Source: Xenoacremonium recifei
Lineage: Eukaryota; Ascomycota; Sordariomycetes; Hypocreales; Nectriaceae
Assembly: GCA_012184525.1 (NCBI GenBank)
Contig: WOFQ01000012.1
Coordinates: 620,001-684,000, forward strand
Reading direction: 5' to 3'
Length of the DNA: 64,000 nt
Part shown: piece after piece, positions 10,565 to 21,940 of the stretch
How positions within the stretch are numbered: the stretch's first letter is position 1
Layout of the letters: each line of letters opens with the position of its first letter
The notes under the pieces: model-generated
What the model was told of the DNA's origin: nothing
The model's database searches: none
The model's input: only the letters and a program-made list of their open reading frames with translations
Program-made: the position numbers and the translations under genes

Positions 10565-10828
10565 CTATTCTTCAGAAGATTCCTCAGAGGTTTCCTCAGA
10601 AGGCTCTTCTGAAGGCTCTTCAGAAAGTTCTTCAGAACGTTCTTCAGATGATAGAGGAGTAGGGTCTTCAACACGCCTTCTTTTCCGCGGATGCTCAACA
10701 TCACCAAGACTAATAATCTCGCCGCCGCTGACGTACTGGGGCATGAGGAACTCGGACTCAGGAATCTCAATCGCCTGAGTCTGCTCAACGCCCTCCATGA
10801 CCTCTCCGTTGGTGGGCTGGTTCGTCAT
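10565..10828 (-). CDS. Small acidic protein with C-terminal SEE repeats (hypothetical)
   Basis: An 87-residue ORF from ATG at 10828 to TAG at 10565. The first 50 residues are of ordinary composition (NGEVMEGVEQTQAIEIPESE), followed by a basic HPRKRRRVEDP motif that would serve as a nuclear localisation signal. The last 28 residues are seven S-E-E units separated by single variable residues, giving a strongly acidic tail. I recognise no family. Upstream lies an AT-rich spacer, and the gene runs in the same direction as the permease at 11481. It may be the complete small gene, or the last exon of something eroded; the low-complexity tail alone would not prove coding, but the N-terminal composition and the NLS favour it. 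Confidence 0.4.
   Translation of the reverse strand: MTNQPTNGEVMEGVEQTQAIEIPESEFLMPQYVSGGEIISLGDVEHPRKRRRVEDPTPLSSEERSEELSEEPSEEPSEETSEESSEE
10568..10651 (-). repeat. 12-nt minisatellite coding for SEEx units
   Basis: Seven imperfect tandem copies of a 12-base unit (plus-strand core cttcagaa/cctcagaa) encode the S-E-E-x tail of the small ORF. Copies differ mainly at the fourth codon and at third positions, while the Ser-Glu-Glu codons keep their meaning. Confidence 0.7.
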
Positions 10829-11480
10829 TTTATTAATGAATTATGTGTTAGCTCCCACTTAGAACAAGGTTGCCGGTTGTTGAAACTGGTGCAGAAAATT
10901 TGTTATCGACGGCGACCTGGGTATTAAATAGAAGAATTATGACTACATGAGTTCTGAACAATCTGGATCTATTTGCCGTACACGAAAACTCTAGACAAAG
11001 CATTTCTGCGACAAGTTCTTCACGTTCAGGTGCTATCTCTTTGGAGCCATGTGTTCAGGGAACCTTGCAACGTCCTGGAATAGCTCAAAAAAGGACAGAT
11101 TTAAACTTCCAGATCCAAGCGCCTGTAAAGAACCAACCGCAGCAGACAAAATAAAATGTGGGAACTAGAATTCCCAAGCATGAACGACGAATACAACGGG
11201 AACCTTTCTTCTATTATAATACGTGACCATCTTATCAGCAAATGTCGTTTGAGAGTACACACTGAATCATCACAAATCCAAGAGATTTGCCAATGAATCT
11301 TCTCGGCATTAAACTTCTATTGCTCTAAGAGACTGGTTCTTCTTTGTTCAAGGGGTATTTAGCGTTCCACACCGCATCCTCTCCTTGCACAATATGCGAT
11401 GCCGCTTTTGAAAAGGAATGATACATCATCTGTATGCATCACAGAACACAGAGAAAATGATTCAATTGGACTCGACTCGA
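10829..11480. other. Intergenic spacer
   Basis: 652 AT-rich bases between the start of the SEE-repeat ORF and the stop of the permease; promoter of the former and 3' UTR of the latter are expected here. No further gene was seen. Confidence 0.4.
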
Positions 11481-13338
11481 TTAGTCCTCGTGAGTTGGCG
11501 GGCCTGCATAGTTCTTATGGCCCCAGACCCAGTACCAAATACCAGAAATCAGAGTCGCACCCACGAACACGACCGGGGCGTAGTTAACGGTAGTCGCTGT
11601 GACAGGAATGTATGAAGGCATGCAGAAAAGAGGCATAGCCAGCATCGACCAAGCTGACAGAGCGTTTAGAATGAAGTGTCTGAATAGGTAAGGGGGAAAA
11701 CGTACCGATAGCGACGACGTTGGCCACGGAACCAAGCGATCCGAGGTAGAACTTGCCGGTCTTGACTTGCTTTCGGCCAGTAGCCAAGCTGATAGCGATA
11801 GGAGTCGCGTAGGACGCAGTCAAGCAGATAACACCAACACCCGAGAACGCGTTGAAAGCGGCCGTGGATCCGAAGTAGATAAGACCAAGCAGAATCTGAA
11901 TAACCATGCTGAGCATCATCGCATTCACTGGCACATCCAGCTTGTGGTTGACGACCGTCCACCACTTGGCTCCGGGAATAGCCCCGTCTCGCGCAAATGC
12001 CCAAGTGCATCGTGACGCAGCCGTGGTGCAGCCAATACCGCAGATGAGCGCAAGGACGATAAGGGGGACCAAGAGACCGAAGGCGCCCCCTGAAGAGCCC
12101 ACGGCGCTCTTGAAAATGGCCGGAACGGGCTGACCGGAAGCGATGCTAATAAGATCTTCGATGCTGGGCAGAACGAAAACGATCGGGATCAGGAACAGGA
12201 GACCGGCAATGGTGTTGATGAAGATGGTGTACACCATGGCCTTGGGGACCTGAGTCGCGGGCTGGCGGACTTCCTCACACATACTATCGTAGCACATCGC
12301 GTATTAGTGACTCTGAGTCGTCACACAGTTGCCGTTGCACTGAGTATCAAGACTTACGAAATGATCATTCCCGTCGAAGAGGTCGCATAGCCAGCCTGGA
12401 GCAGACCAACACAGAAGGACCAGCCTCTAGGCCAGCCAGAAGACACCTCGAAGTCGGTGAAAACGTACTTGGCGGAGTGGCGGCCGTTCTTTGCCATGAC
12501 AAGGATGCAGATTGTTGTGGCAATAACACCGGCAAAGGTCCAGAAGATGGCAGCAGTCTCAAGGCAAGTCAGCGCAACGAGCACGATTACAGGGGGCAGA
12601 ACACGCGGGATGGAGTCTCACGTCGAGCCAGGGGAGCCACTTGTTGCCAAGGGCCGATACAGCATTGCAGAGCAGAGTAATACCAAGGAAGATGAGGAAG
12701 ACCTGGTAGGCATCGCCAGCCAGGACGCCCTCACCGTCGGCGGTCTCGAAGACATTGATGCACGCGACAAGGAACAGGGTGGTGCCAAAGTTCACAGCAA
12801 GCGTGATGGTAATGTTGCCAACGAGGTAGAGCCAGCCACAAATCCAGCTGGCCACCCGACGCCAGCGAGGGGGTGCAAGCATGAAAGCCTGGTAGTAAAC
12901 ACCTAAGAGAAGCGATCAATCAATGTTCACCAGGCGCATTTAGAGGACTAGGATTGCGCAGCACGGGGAAAGAGCTATGAGATGGACAAATGAAGTACCT
13001 CCGGCAGTGGGATAGACGCTGGTGATTTCACCGAGAGACGCAGCAACACACACAATGATTGCAGACACGACGACCCAGCCCCAGATGATGTTCACGGGGC
13101 CTCCTCCGATGAGGGGGTAGTACATCGTAGTGGCCAATCCATAGGGAATTGAGGCCAGGACGAATGACATGAAGGCGACCTGGAGGGTTGAGCGATTGCG
13201 AGAGAGCTCTGGCTTGTATCCCAGGTTCTCAAGGAGCTGGTCGGCAGAGTCCTCGCCGCTGGCCGAGCCATGAGGGCTAGCTTCGAGCTTCGCGTCCATG
13301 TTGCTAGATGATTCTCGCTTCACGAGGGTATCGGCCAT
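11481..13338 (-). CDS. APC-superfamily amino acid/choline-type permease, five exons
   Basis: ATG at 13338 (MADTLVKRESSS). Exons 13338-12999, 12902-12622, 12557-12358, 12283-11706 and 11653-11481 join at GT..AG sites and sum to 524 codons (523 residues), the usual size of the fungal amino acid/choline transporter (ACT) group. After a 60-residue cytosolic head comes the family's first helix region (LASIPYGLATTMYYPLIGGG), then SLGEITSVYPTAGG, the YYQAF motif, SMCEEVRQPATQVPKAM, which is the conserved cytosolic loop of Uga4/Hnm1-type permeases, and SRCTWAFARDGAIPGAKWW. About twelve membrane segments can be traced. It should import a nitrogenous solute (GABA, choline or an amino acid) across the plasma membrane; substrate cannot be set from sequence. 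Neighbours give no pathway link. Confidence 0.88.
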
Positions 13339-15546
13339 GAATTCGATGTTGCTGTAAGGGGGTCGCCAGTGTTCAATAACAAGAAGGGTATGACGACGGG
13401 CCGGACCGCATGGCACGCGCAAGGAGGCGCTAGTATTCAAGACGAGACCGGTGAGGGAGCCAGGGGACCGGTAATGATGTTTTCGATCGAAGGTAAGGTG
13501 TTAAATAGAGAGAAGAGATCGACGAAGGATTCGAAGGGGACCTGGGGAGGGCCGAGTAAATAGAGTAAGGGAATGACGATAAGGGTTATCTCGGCGGCGA
13601 GGATTGGGACCGGGGGGGCGCGGACGAGTCGAATCGGCCACGGGAGGCTATCCTGAGGACGGTGATAGTTCCAGAAGCGGGAGGGATCTAATATCCAGAA
13701 GTGAAGATGAGACGATGCCTGCTATCACAGCAAGAGCACGGGAAGAGGCGAGATGAGACTGCCAAACACAACACAAGAAGAGGAAGATGAGGAAGGAAGC
13801 GTCAGATTAAGAAGAAGAGGAAGACGAAGCCAAGAGATCAAACCCCAACACCAAGCTGAGGGACACCGGCGAGACAAAATACCCAATCCAGCAGCCTCAG
13901 CTCGGACATACTCTCCCACTCGCGTGCCAGGTTCCTCTCAGGTTCCCTCAGGTCCCTCTCAAGTCTCTCCCAAGTCGGACGACTAAAAGTCTATTCCAGC
14001 AGCTCGCCCAGGCTATGCCAGCTAGCGCGTGGGGCTCACAGATTTCAGTGGACAGTGGATTGAGGCTTTATTCGAGTTATGGAAGCCGTAAACGTAAACT
14101 GGCGATCCCCTGGAGAATTCTACGTCATGAAGTCCGAGGCCAACGGGGGGAGGGGCCGGAGGGGGAGGAGGCAGTCCTAACGGTGTGGCCGAACGGGGAT
14201 GGTGGCTCGATAGGGAAGGCGTTAATTACTGCTGACCAGGATGGACTGCTGGGCGGAGGGATAGACGGGCAGTTTCCGGCAAAGGGCCCGATCGCGCGCG
14301 TGGCAGAGCAGACTCAATCGCGGACAGTGTTTAGGGTCCGGGGAGCTTAAAGGGGCCTGTTCGACACTGACATGCACTGCGTGAGGCTACCGAGGCAAGC
14401 CCCCCCCTGGGCCTGAGCCTGAGGACGAAAGGTGTGGACGGCGAGAGGTGGGATTGGCAGGCAGATAACTTACAGCACCGTATCGTGGGATCGGCAGGGT
14501 TCAGGACGGTTCGGTGATGGTTTGAGGGAGGTGGACAGACCGAAAAGGGTGGGCCTACAATGGAGACGCCGTCTTCGTCGAAGACCGTATCAGGTCGCTT
14601 GGAATCGTTCCGTCAGACCATTGGGCATGCGAGTTCCGCCGTTTTGCAGGCGGATGTGGCATGGACGTGGCCCAGTTCATGCTGATGCCCGGCTGATGCT
14701 GGATGCAAGAGAACGCGTTTTGCCTGCAGCCACCGTCCAGCTGGCTGGGATTGATGGCCAGGGCATGAAATGGCAGAGCGATGGGCCGCTCCGGAGCCAG
14801 TGGTAGTGGCGCACCAAGAGCGGATGGGAGGCACACGACCTGCACCTTATTGATCCAACTCGTGGCAGAGGGCGTCATCCCGATCAGATAGTGAGAACGC
14901 GAAGCAGACGCTACAGAAGCAGTAACCCCGAGAGAGACGCCTACTGCATGAGCGAGCGCACAAGCTGCGTGGCGGTTTTGCGTCTGACACGCATCTCCCA
15001 ATCTGATAAGGGGTCGAGGGCGCATTACACACATCGAGTACCACCGACGCACACGGCGAGCTTTGATACAATAACTCAGACAGGGTCCAGAACTTCTTCC
15101 TGGAGACCCGAGCTGCCAAGGGGATCGCTGTCCAGCATTTGCTCGTGCGCGGGAAAGGTAATCCTCTTTCGGTATTGGCAACCCCTACGGCTCGCCTCCC
15201 CGTCGTCCATTCACCACTCGCTTATTCTGCTCCTTGTCTCTCCGGTCTGTCTGAATAGGCTTCGGTCACGCGACTTCGAGCCGTCCTCCCGCGGTTCACT
15301 ACCCAAACCCCCCTTTCAGCTGAAGCGGCGTAGACTCCAACAACATGCATCACGGCTATCCTCCTTCCATATCCATTTCTAGGCATTCAATTGCAATATA
15401 TCGTCACTTCCGCCTCATTCCCCGTCTCCGTTGCCTCTCCTCCACTCCCCCATCGCCCCTCTCAATCACCCGTCTCGAATTCTCCTCCCGTCCTCCGCAT
15501 CAACCTCCATCTTCTCGCGGCCCCAGCTCTCGCTCCCGCTGCCGCC
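13339..15546. other. Long gene-poor spacer with pyrimidine-rich end
   Basis: 2.2 kb upstream of the permease. ORFs of up to 208 codons occur but have low-complexity or random-looking translations. From about 15390 to 15545 the plus strand is strongly C/T-rich; this lies in the expected 3' UTR of the coactosin-like gene. No gene assigned. Confidence 0.4.
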
Positions 15547-15987
15547 TCAGCCCCGTCCCCCGTTGTAGTCAGCGCCGCCAGCTTTCCGCAACCGTGTCAC
15601 GATATCAGCCTCCTCCAGCTCGGAGCGGTCGCCTGTCGTCACGGCGATGCTGTGGTGCGCCAGCGCGCGCTTGACGTCGCCGCTCTCGATGCTGACCCGC
15701 GCCTTGCGCATCACCTTGGTATTCTCGCCTATCCAGACTACCAGCAGGAACTTAACGCGTGTGCTCTCCTTGTCATTGGCGTACTCGACGCGCACGTAGC
15801 CGTACTGCACTTGGCCGTCGTCCAGCTCTGATACCAGCTCCGCCAGACCGCCTGTGCCCGTCTTGGTCAGGGACAGCTTGTTCCCCACGGCCGAGGCGTA
15901 GGAGATGAGCATCCAATTGGTCTCGTCCTTGTCGGAGCGCACGGCATCGTAGGCGGCGGCGACCTCGGGGGCGTCAAGGCCAGACAT
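15547..15987 (-). CDS. Coactosin-like ADF-H domain actin-binding protein
   Basis: A single-exon 146-residue protein starting at MSGLDAPEVAAAYDAVR (ATG 15987); the same frame is open further upstream but loses family similarity, which is why this start was chosen. The whole chain is one ADF-homology domain: DETNWMLISYA, the GGLAELVSEL segment, VQYGYVRVEY, then KFLLVVWIGENTKVMRKARVS, which corresponds to the long actin-binding helix region of coactosins, and ends in a short Gly-rich tail. Coactosins bind filamentous actin and act in the cytoplasm in cortical actin dynamics. Length equals that of known coactosins. It may have an intron in the 5' UTR that cannot be judged. Neighbours are unrelated. 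Confidence 0.85.
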   Translation of the reverse strand: MSGLDAPEVAAAYDAVRSDKDETNWMLISYASAVGNKLSLTKTGTGGLAELVSELDDGQVQYGYVRVEYANDKESTRVKFLLVVWIGENTKVMRKARVSIESGDVKRALAHHSIAVTTGDRSELEEADIVTRLRKAGGADYNGGRG

Positions 15988-18186
15988 TGTGGCGATGGCG
16001 CGTTGGTGGTGTTGATATCGGGAAGGGGTCGAGTCGGAGTCGGTACGTATCTTTCTGCCACGAGGCGACAGCGATGAGGACAGCAATGCCACAAGGCAAA
16101 CAACGGGTCTCTTTCCAGCAGGAGGCAATCCGGCTGGCCGCGGCTCGGAGCGTCGGGGACCGCGTTGAAGCTCGGATTCAGGGGGGCGGCTCTCAGAGGG
16201 AGGGGCAACACTCAAGCGATGATAATGGACGCAGGAAAAAGAAGAGGGAAACAAAATTGCCTTCGGCCGCTCTCAACCAATCCTCCTCGTGTTCCAGGGC
16301 AGTGGAGACGCTTACCAGGGGCCAAATGGCCGCAGAAAAGTCCGCCTTCGAAAACCCTTCGATAGCAGGGGTCAGGGCGAGGGGATCCACGCCAGCGCGT
16401 TTTAGACGACGCTGGCAGGGAACCGTTTTGCTTTTTCTTCTGCAGCCGTCCGATCGACGGTGTTCATGCCGGTGATGGGCAGTGTTTGACAGTTCTTAAC
16501 AGTTGCGTCCCAATCTTCTGCCGTTTCGGCCCCCCCATCGCCATCGTCATCGTCAACCCCAGACATCTCCATCGAAACTCCACACACAGATAAACCCTCG
16601 ACGAGTGTGGCAGCTCTTGGCGCTTTGATTGCAGTGCCGCGTCCGCTAATAATCATCATCATCGTGATTGGCATTGAGTCTTTAGCCTTGACAAGCCGGG
16701 ACGCCCAGGCCTGGATAGCACCATTTCCGGGTCTCCACTGTGTGAGCCCACTCATTCCGCAGTCTGCAAGCCAGAGTAACCAGAAACTGATGACGGCGTT
16801 GCTCGTCGAGATGCTAACCGAGTTTTCGTACGGACAGGCGTGATCCTGCGCGGCCGACTGCATTGTCTGCGCATGCAAAGCATCGAGACCAGACATGCCG
16901 GCGCCGTACAGCGTTAGTTGGTAGCAATAGTACGTGCTCTGTTCGGCAGCCAGTACTCGCTAAGACATTGATCATCTTATCAGCAACTCCCGAAGGCACT
17001 ACGGCCTCGCGAACTCGTTGGAGCGCGTACTCCGAATCCAAATCTCTTAGTCTCACCTAGCGTCCGCTGTCTCGGTGTGTCGACGCAGTACAGTTTGTCG
17101 AGTACACAGGCACACAAACATGGAGGGAAAAGACATGATTCAGGTGTTCTCTGCCATCCACGATTCAGGTCAGTGGGACCAGCCAAACCCCCGAAAACCC
17201 GTCACCTTCGACTCAGACGCGTATATCCAGCACAGGTCACAGCGGGTCGCAATCCACAATGGTCAACGAATCGACGATGGACATGAAGCTGGCTGGATAG
17301 CACGGTCCCCGCGTTTCGTTGCCCTTCAAGATAGGAATTCCAACTCCGTTATACAACTTACAATTATATCCAGACGTTCCGTGGGTTGGCGGGGATAATA
17401 CCCGCCGTTCCATGCAAACTCCCCTTGCAGAAACATGCCACCCGTGTCTTGGTCTGTGGGGTTGCAAGGACGGAACGTGAGCAACACAAGGATTATAGGC
17501 AAGGCTGTGCCGTACCCGATCCTAGTCTATGCCTATCTGCAAAGATTACCATCTATTACCCAAAATGAGGCCTGATATCCAGCCTCAACTTAAGTGTCAG
17601 CTCGCAACCTTGAGTCTCCGACCAGCTCAGTGTCAGACAGAATCCTATCATCCCAGCACAGGCCGAATCCCGTGGATCAAGTCTCTATGTACATGAAGTT
17701 CCTACAAAGTATCTTGCTTGTACATTGCATAGTCGTAAACTGCTTGTATCGTCATACTTTAGTTTGTGCGGGGGGTAGCGTCGAGGGAACTGATATACGG
17801 ATCGACCGGGTAAGTTATCCGCGAAGGACAACTTAGGAAGGTAAACTGCATATTTTGTACTTTCAGTTCAGCGACACAGCTTGGGCATGTCTTTCAGTTG
17901 TTGCGTAGCTTGTGAAACTGGCTGGAATTTGATCAGTTCTTCAAACTTCATGTTGAACACTGCAAATCAGCGAAACCCCTTAGACTTGTGCCCTGAGGTT
18001 CCCTTGGCAAGTGAAAGAGACAATTAACTACCCAAACATTGAATCGATACTGCGAGACTAAGAGCGCGGGGCAGAAGAAAGGTCACAGAACTAGGTACGG
18101 TAAAAAATATTTCGCTTTTCACTTTCGCTCTTGACTAAATCCACGGTATGGTTTCTGACTGAATGAAGAAGCAGGCCTGGCCTTCT
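15988..18186. other. Gene-poor spacer
   Basis: 2.2 kb between the coactosin-like start and the stop of the dioxygenase. It holds the coactosin promoter. An ORF at 16402-16896 on the minus strand begins by chance with the same MSGLDA as the coactosin but has no family similarity. Nothing else recognised. Confidence 0.4.
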
Positions 18187-19592
18187 TCAAGCATCGGCAT
18201 CCCCGTCTGTTACAGGAATCCGAGGGCTCGTCTTCAACAACTCTAAGCCTTCCGGAAAGTCACCGATCCGTCCGTCGTCATCCCACAAAGCCGCAAGAAC
18301 CTGTCTATCCCCTTTCCAAGGCTGTCTCGAATGTTGAACTGCATAGTTCTAGGAACTGTATTAGAAAATATTTACCAATAGAGCCAACGAGACAAGTTGA
18401 ACTTACATCCAGGAGAACCAAATCTCCCTTTTCCCACACCACATTCACCGCACCCTCCTCGGCGAGACGAAGCAAGAGATCCAGATCCTCGACATCCATG
18501 GGAGACCCATCTCCAAATACTGGTGGTGGATGATAGGAGCCGTCATCACCCTTGAAAGGCGGTCGAGTTGCGCCGTGATGCCTACTACGGCCCCATGCTG
18601 AGGTCACATTACCGAAGAAGACTGTGGCCTCTGTTGGGTTGTGGAAGCGAATGGCTAGAAACTTGTGAGTTTTGGTCTTTGAAATTACATTTGCTTCAAT
18701 GACCTACCCGGAACAACATGGGTGACGCTCAAGCTTCCGTCTTCATGCCACTCGAACCTCTCGCTGTGACGACGTACTTCAGCCCCAACCTTTTGACGAA
18801 CAGTTGCCTCATCGTCTTCATCTGTTACAGTTTGTCCATAAGCTCCCCTTATACTCGTCCCCGTGTTAGACTTCAGTTGGTTAACTGTGTAACGATAAGT
18901 GTATCTGACACCCTTAGCGCGCAGTTTCGCGAGAAACTCCGGCGCAAGTTGCGAGAGCTTGTAAGCGATATAAAGCGACGACGTGATAGGTGTCGCGCCA
19001 CCTGTAACTATTAGAGACCACAAGTATTTACAAGGCTCTATATCTCTTGGAGATCGCTGACATACCTTGCTGTGGAATCTTGAGGGCGCTAAAGGTAAGC
19101 CATGCTGGGTTGATGGTGGACCATCCATACTCATTGTGAGGCCAGATAGGAAGCTCAGGAGGTCTGCCATAGCTGTTAGTCCTTGTTACTAACAGGCGTT
19201 CTCCTTAGACCCTACCCTTCGTTTGCAGTCTTCACATTGGGCGCAAGCACAGTTCTCAAAGGTGGACGGCCAACCTCGACGTGTGGCCGAAACCCGAAAG
19301 CGTGAGCGACTTTGCTATAGTCGAGAGGTGTGTTGATGGCCAGACCGCGAAACAAGATGGCACCGCCATGCTGCTTGACCAGTTCTTGTACTTTCCCAGA
19401 CTGAGCCAAGTCACGAACGGCGGCAATGCTTTCGTCTAGACCCCCTAGGCCTTGGTAACGTAGGGCGAATGGAAACGATGCACTCCATGATAGGCCAAGA
19501 TCTCGGGTATCCTGCTGTCCATCGAAGGTGAAGGGCTCGAAGCCACTATCGGGGGGCGCTTCAGTGAGTGATACTGTTGTAGTTGCTGACAT
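18187..19592 (-). CDS. TauD/clavaminate-synthase-like Fe(II)/2-oxoglutarate dioxygenase, five exons
   Basis: ATG at 19592; exons 19592-19216, 19163-19066, 19001-18708, 18654-18407 and 18348-18187 sum to 393 codons (392 residues), normal for fungal TauD-like enzymes. The facial triad is visible: WPHNEYGW supplies the proximal His and the Glu (HxE), and NYAVQHSRQPW near the C-terminus supplies the distal His, with an Arg further on (GDRQV) for binding 2-oxoglutarate. GGAILFRGL in the N-terminal third is the usual entry to the fold. Such enzymes hydroxylate small molecules (taurine, herbicides, clavaminate precursors, plant metabolites) at the cost of 2-oxoglutarate; substrate unknown. It is divergent from an UNC93-like transporter, sharing a 0.7 kb promoter. 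Frame and splice sites are intact. Confidence 0.85.
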
Positions 19593-20294
19593 ATTTCCTG
19601 AGATATACAAATCAAGCTGTCCAAAAACAGGGCATCTACCAATATAGCGTTAGCTTTATAAGACATAGAAATTATGAAGACCATGCGCCAAAATCCAGGT
19701 TGATAAACGTTTATTTCGGATTTATGTGTTCCGAGTTCCCTGGATTGTCCGATTTCAGGACCATTGCCAAGCGAAGCCAATTCGTCATTATGGGAATATT
19801 GTTCGCCATCCCCAACTCCCACTATCCAAATCCTTCGAGATATTAGTAACTACAAAATCAACCACACAGAGCTTGACATACGGAGATAGTTATCCAGATA
19901 TTGCGGGAATAAGACGACGCCGTGTCGTAGAACTTCGCTAAATATGGTGTCACCTCAGGCTAATAGGAGTCTTGAGAGCATGCTGAGCGTCTAGTTTCTT
20001 GAATTTGCGGAATCGGAGACGCTCCTATGAGCATGACACGACGCTTCGCTAGGGTAGCCAGAATTTTCGAGTCTTTTAATGGCTGATTCTTTACAGAGGT
20101 CCATTCTTTCCGGGTTATTGGTACGATATGAGGTTTCAAGGATCACTAGAACCGAATCGCGCAATTCGCTAAATGTTGACATCACTAGCCAAGAACTCAA
20201 CCATGGCTTGAGAAATAAAAGACATTGTAGAGCCTCTCAATTTCTAGTCTTTCGGTGAACAAATAGAGTTGTTGGAAGGACTCAAAAAATAGCC
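19593..20294. promoter_or_regulatory. Shared divergent promoter of dioxygenase and UNC93-like gene
   Basis: 702 bases between two divergent start codons. No convincing coding exon; short ORFs only. Must hold both promoters; no specific operator was identified. Confidence 0.5.
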
Positions 20295-21940
20295 ATGTCA
20301 TCGACAAGCAATTCAAAAGCGGCAGATGTGGCTGCAACGCCGAATGATGTGGAAGAGACAACGACAGAGAAGTATAACTGGTTCCGCGGCGTCTTCTTCC
20401 AATCTACCATCGTTGGCATCACCGCGTTCGCGGCTCCTGGCCTATGGAATGCAATCAACTCCGTGGGAGCTGGTGGTCAGCAGTCTCCTTACCTCGTAAT
20501 GTAAGTAAGTAAATCGACGAAACACAACCTCTGCTCACATTATGACAGGGCTGGAAACGCCGTTCTGTTCTCTCTGATGACCATTACCTGCCTCTGTGGT
20601 AGTATGTTTGCCAACAGATTTGGTTTGAAGAATACTCTAATCCTTGGCACCACTGGCTATTCCATTTACTCTGCTGCACTATACACCAACAACCGTTACG
20701 GTACGGTGTGGTTCATATATTTTGGATCGGCGGCTTGCGGTATCACGGCCGGTCTTTTCTGGGCTGCTGAAGGTGCAATCATGCTACGGTATCCAGAAGA
20801 GCGCAATCGCGGAAAATATTTGGCATATTGGCTATGCTACCGTAACAGTGGAAGTATCTTGGGAGGGATCATCAACTTGGCTTTCAACTACAAGGGCAAG
20901 AGTACTGGTAAACTTGACTGGCGAACTTATATCGTCTTTGTCGTTCTTCGTGAGTCACTTCCAGAATTTTGCTCCGTAATTCTGCTAATTGCGACGGGAC
21001 AGAATGCCTTGGTCCGGCGATAGGTCTGTTGCTATCGCCTCCCGACAAGGTGCGCCGAAGAAACGGAACGCGGGTGCAGATTGCAGAGCGAATTTCCGAC
21101 TGGGAAGAGTTGAAAGAGTTGGGACGCCTCGCTTTACGAAAGGAGTTTCTTTTAGTGTAAGTAAAAAGGTTCCTGGAAATCAACAACACTAATTTAACTT
21201 GTACAGTGCACCGTATTTCTTGTATGTGAACTGGTTGCTTCCTTATAGCAGCTCTTACCTGTCACTTTACTTTTCCGTCCGCGCTCGGGCTCTGGCCTCA
21301 CTTGTGTCTGCCTTGAGCCAGATTGCTGGCACGGCCTTGCTAGGAAGTTTCCTCGACTGGAAACGCTTCTCCATTAAAACCCGAGCAAGGTCTGCTTACA
21401 TATTCCTCATGGTACTCATTGGCGGAGTCTGGATCTGGGGCACTGTTGTCCAGGTCGACTACTCCAAGAACGTTCCAAAGCTGGACTGGAACGACGCTGG
21501 GTTTGGACGTGGGTGGGCACTCTACATCTTCTGGCAGGTCACGTTTGCTCTGACTTACAACTACGGCTACTGGCTGGTTGGATGGCTCTCTCGCAAACCT
21601 CACGACGTGGTGCGATATACTAGCACGGTTAGAGCTGTTGAGAGCGCTGGGCAATGCATTAGTTCCGGCATCAGCTCGACAAGCACGCCGGTGAGTTATC
21701 ACAAGTGTCTCCCTATAGAATCGTTACTAACTCATCCTGTAGCTTACTGCCGCACTGGGTATAAACTTTGCGCTTTGGGGCATTGCGGTCATTCCGGCTT
21801 GGTTGGTAATTCAGAAGGTGGGAATCGAATATCTTGGGGTCCAGACATCGGCTTCGGTTCCCGAAGACCAAGGCTTAGAGGGTACAGAATCAAAGCACGA
21901 GGTCCACGATGGGAATGGAACTAGCCTTTCCTCCAAATAG
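20295..21940 (+). CDS. UNC93-like MFS membrane protein, five exons
   Basis: ATG at 20295 (MSSTSNSKAADVAAT). Exons 20295-20500, 20549-20949, 21003-21156, 21207-21690 and 21743-21940 sum to 481 codons (480 residues). After a 35-residue polar head, the first helix has the typical fungal UNC93/DUF895 sequence FQSTIVGITAFAAPGLWNAINSVGAGG, followed by CGSMFANRFGLKNTLILGTTGYSIY, GSAACGITAGLFWAAEGAIMLRYPEE with the E-x-R-G-K loop, and in the second half GWLSRKPHDVVRYTSTVRAVESAGQ and a cytosolic tail rich in charge. About eleven or twelve membrane spans. These proteins are broadly MFS transporters or regulators; yeast and animal members have no agreed substrate. The head-to-head dioxygenase suggests both may deal with one compound, which is inference. 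Confidence 0.85.

Noticed and set aside
14555..15181. 208-codon minus-strand ORF
   Set aside because: Translation is Arg/Ser/Pro-rich without helices, motifs or family look; two other frames overlap it with equal length.
16402..16896. 164-codon minus ORF beginning MSGLDA like the coactosin-like protein
   Set aside because: Only the first six residues coincide; the rest has no ADF-H similarity and includes low-complexity acidic runs. Considered chance.
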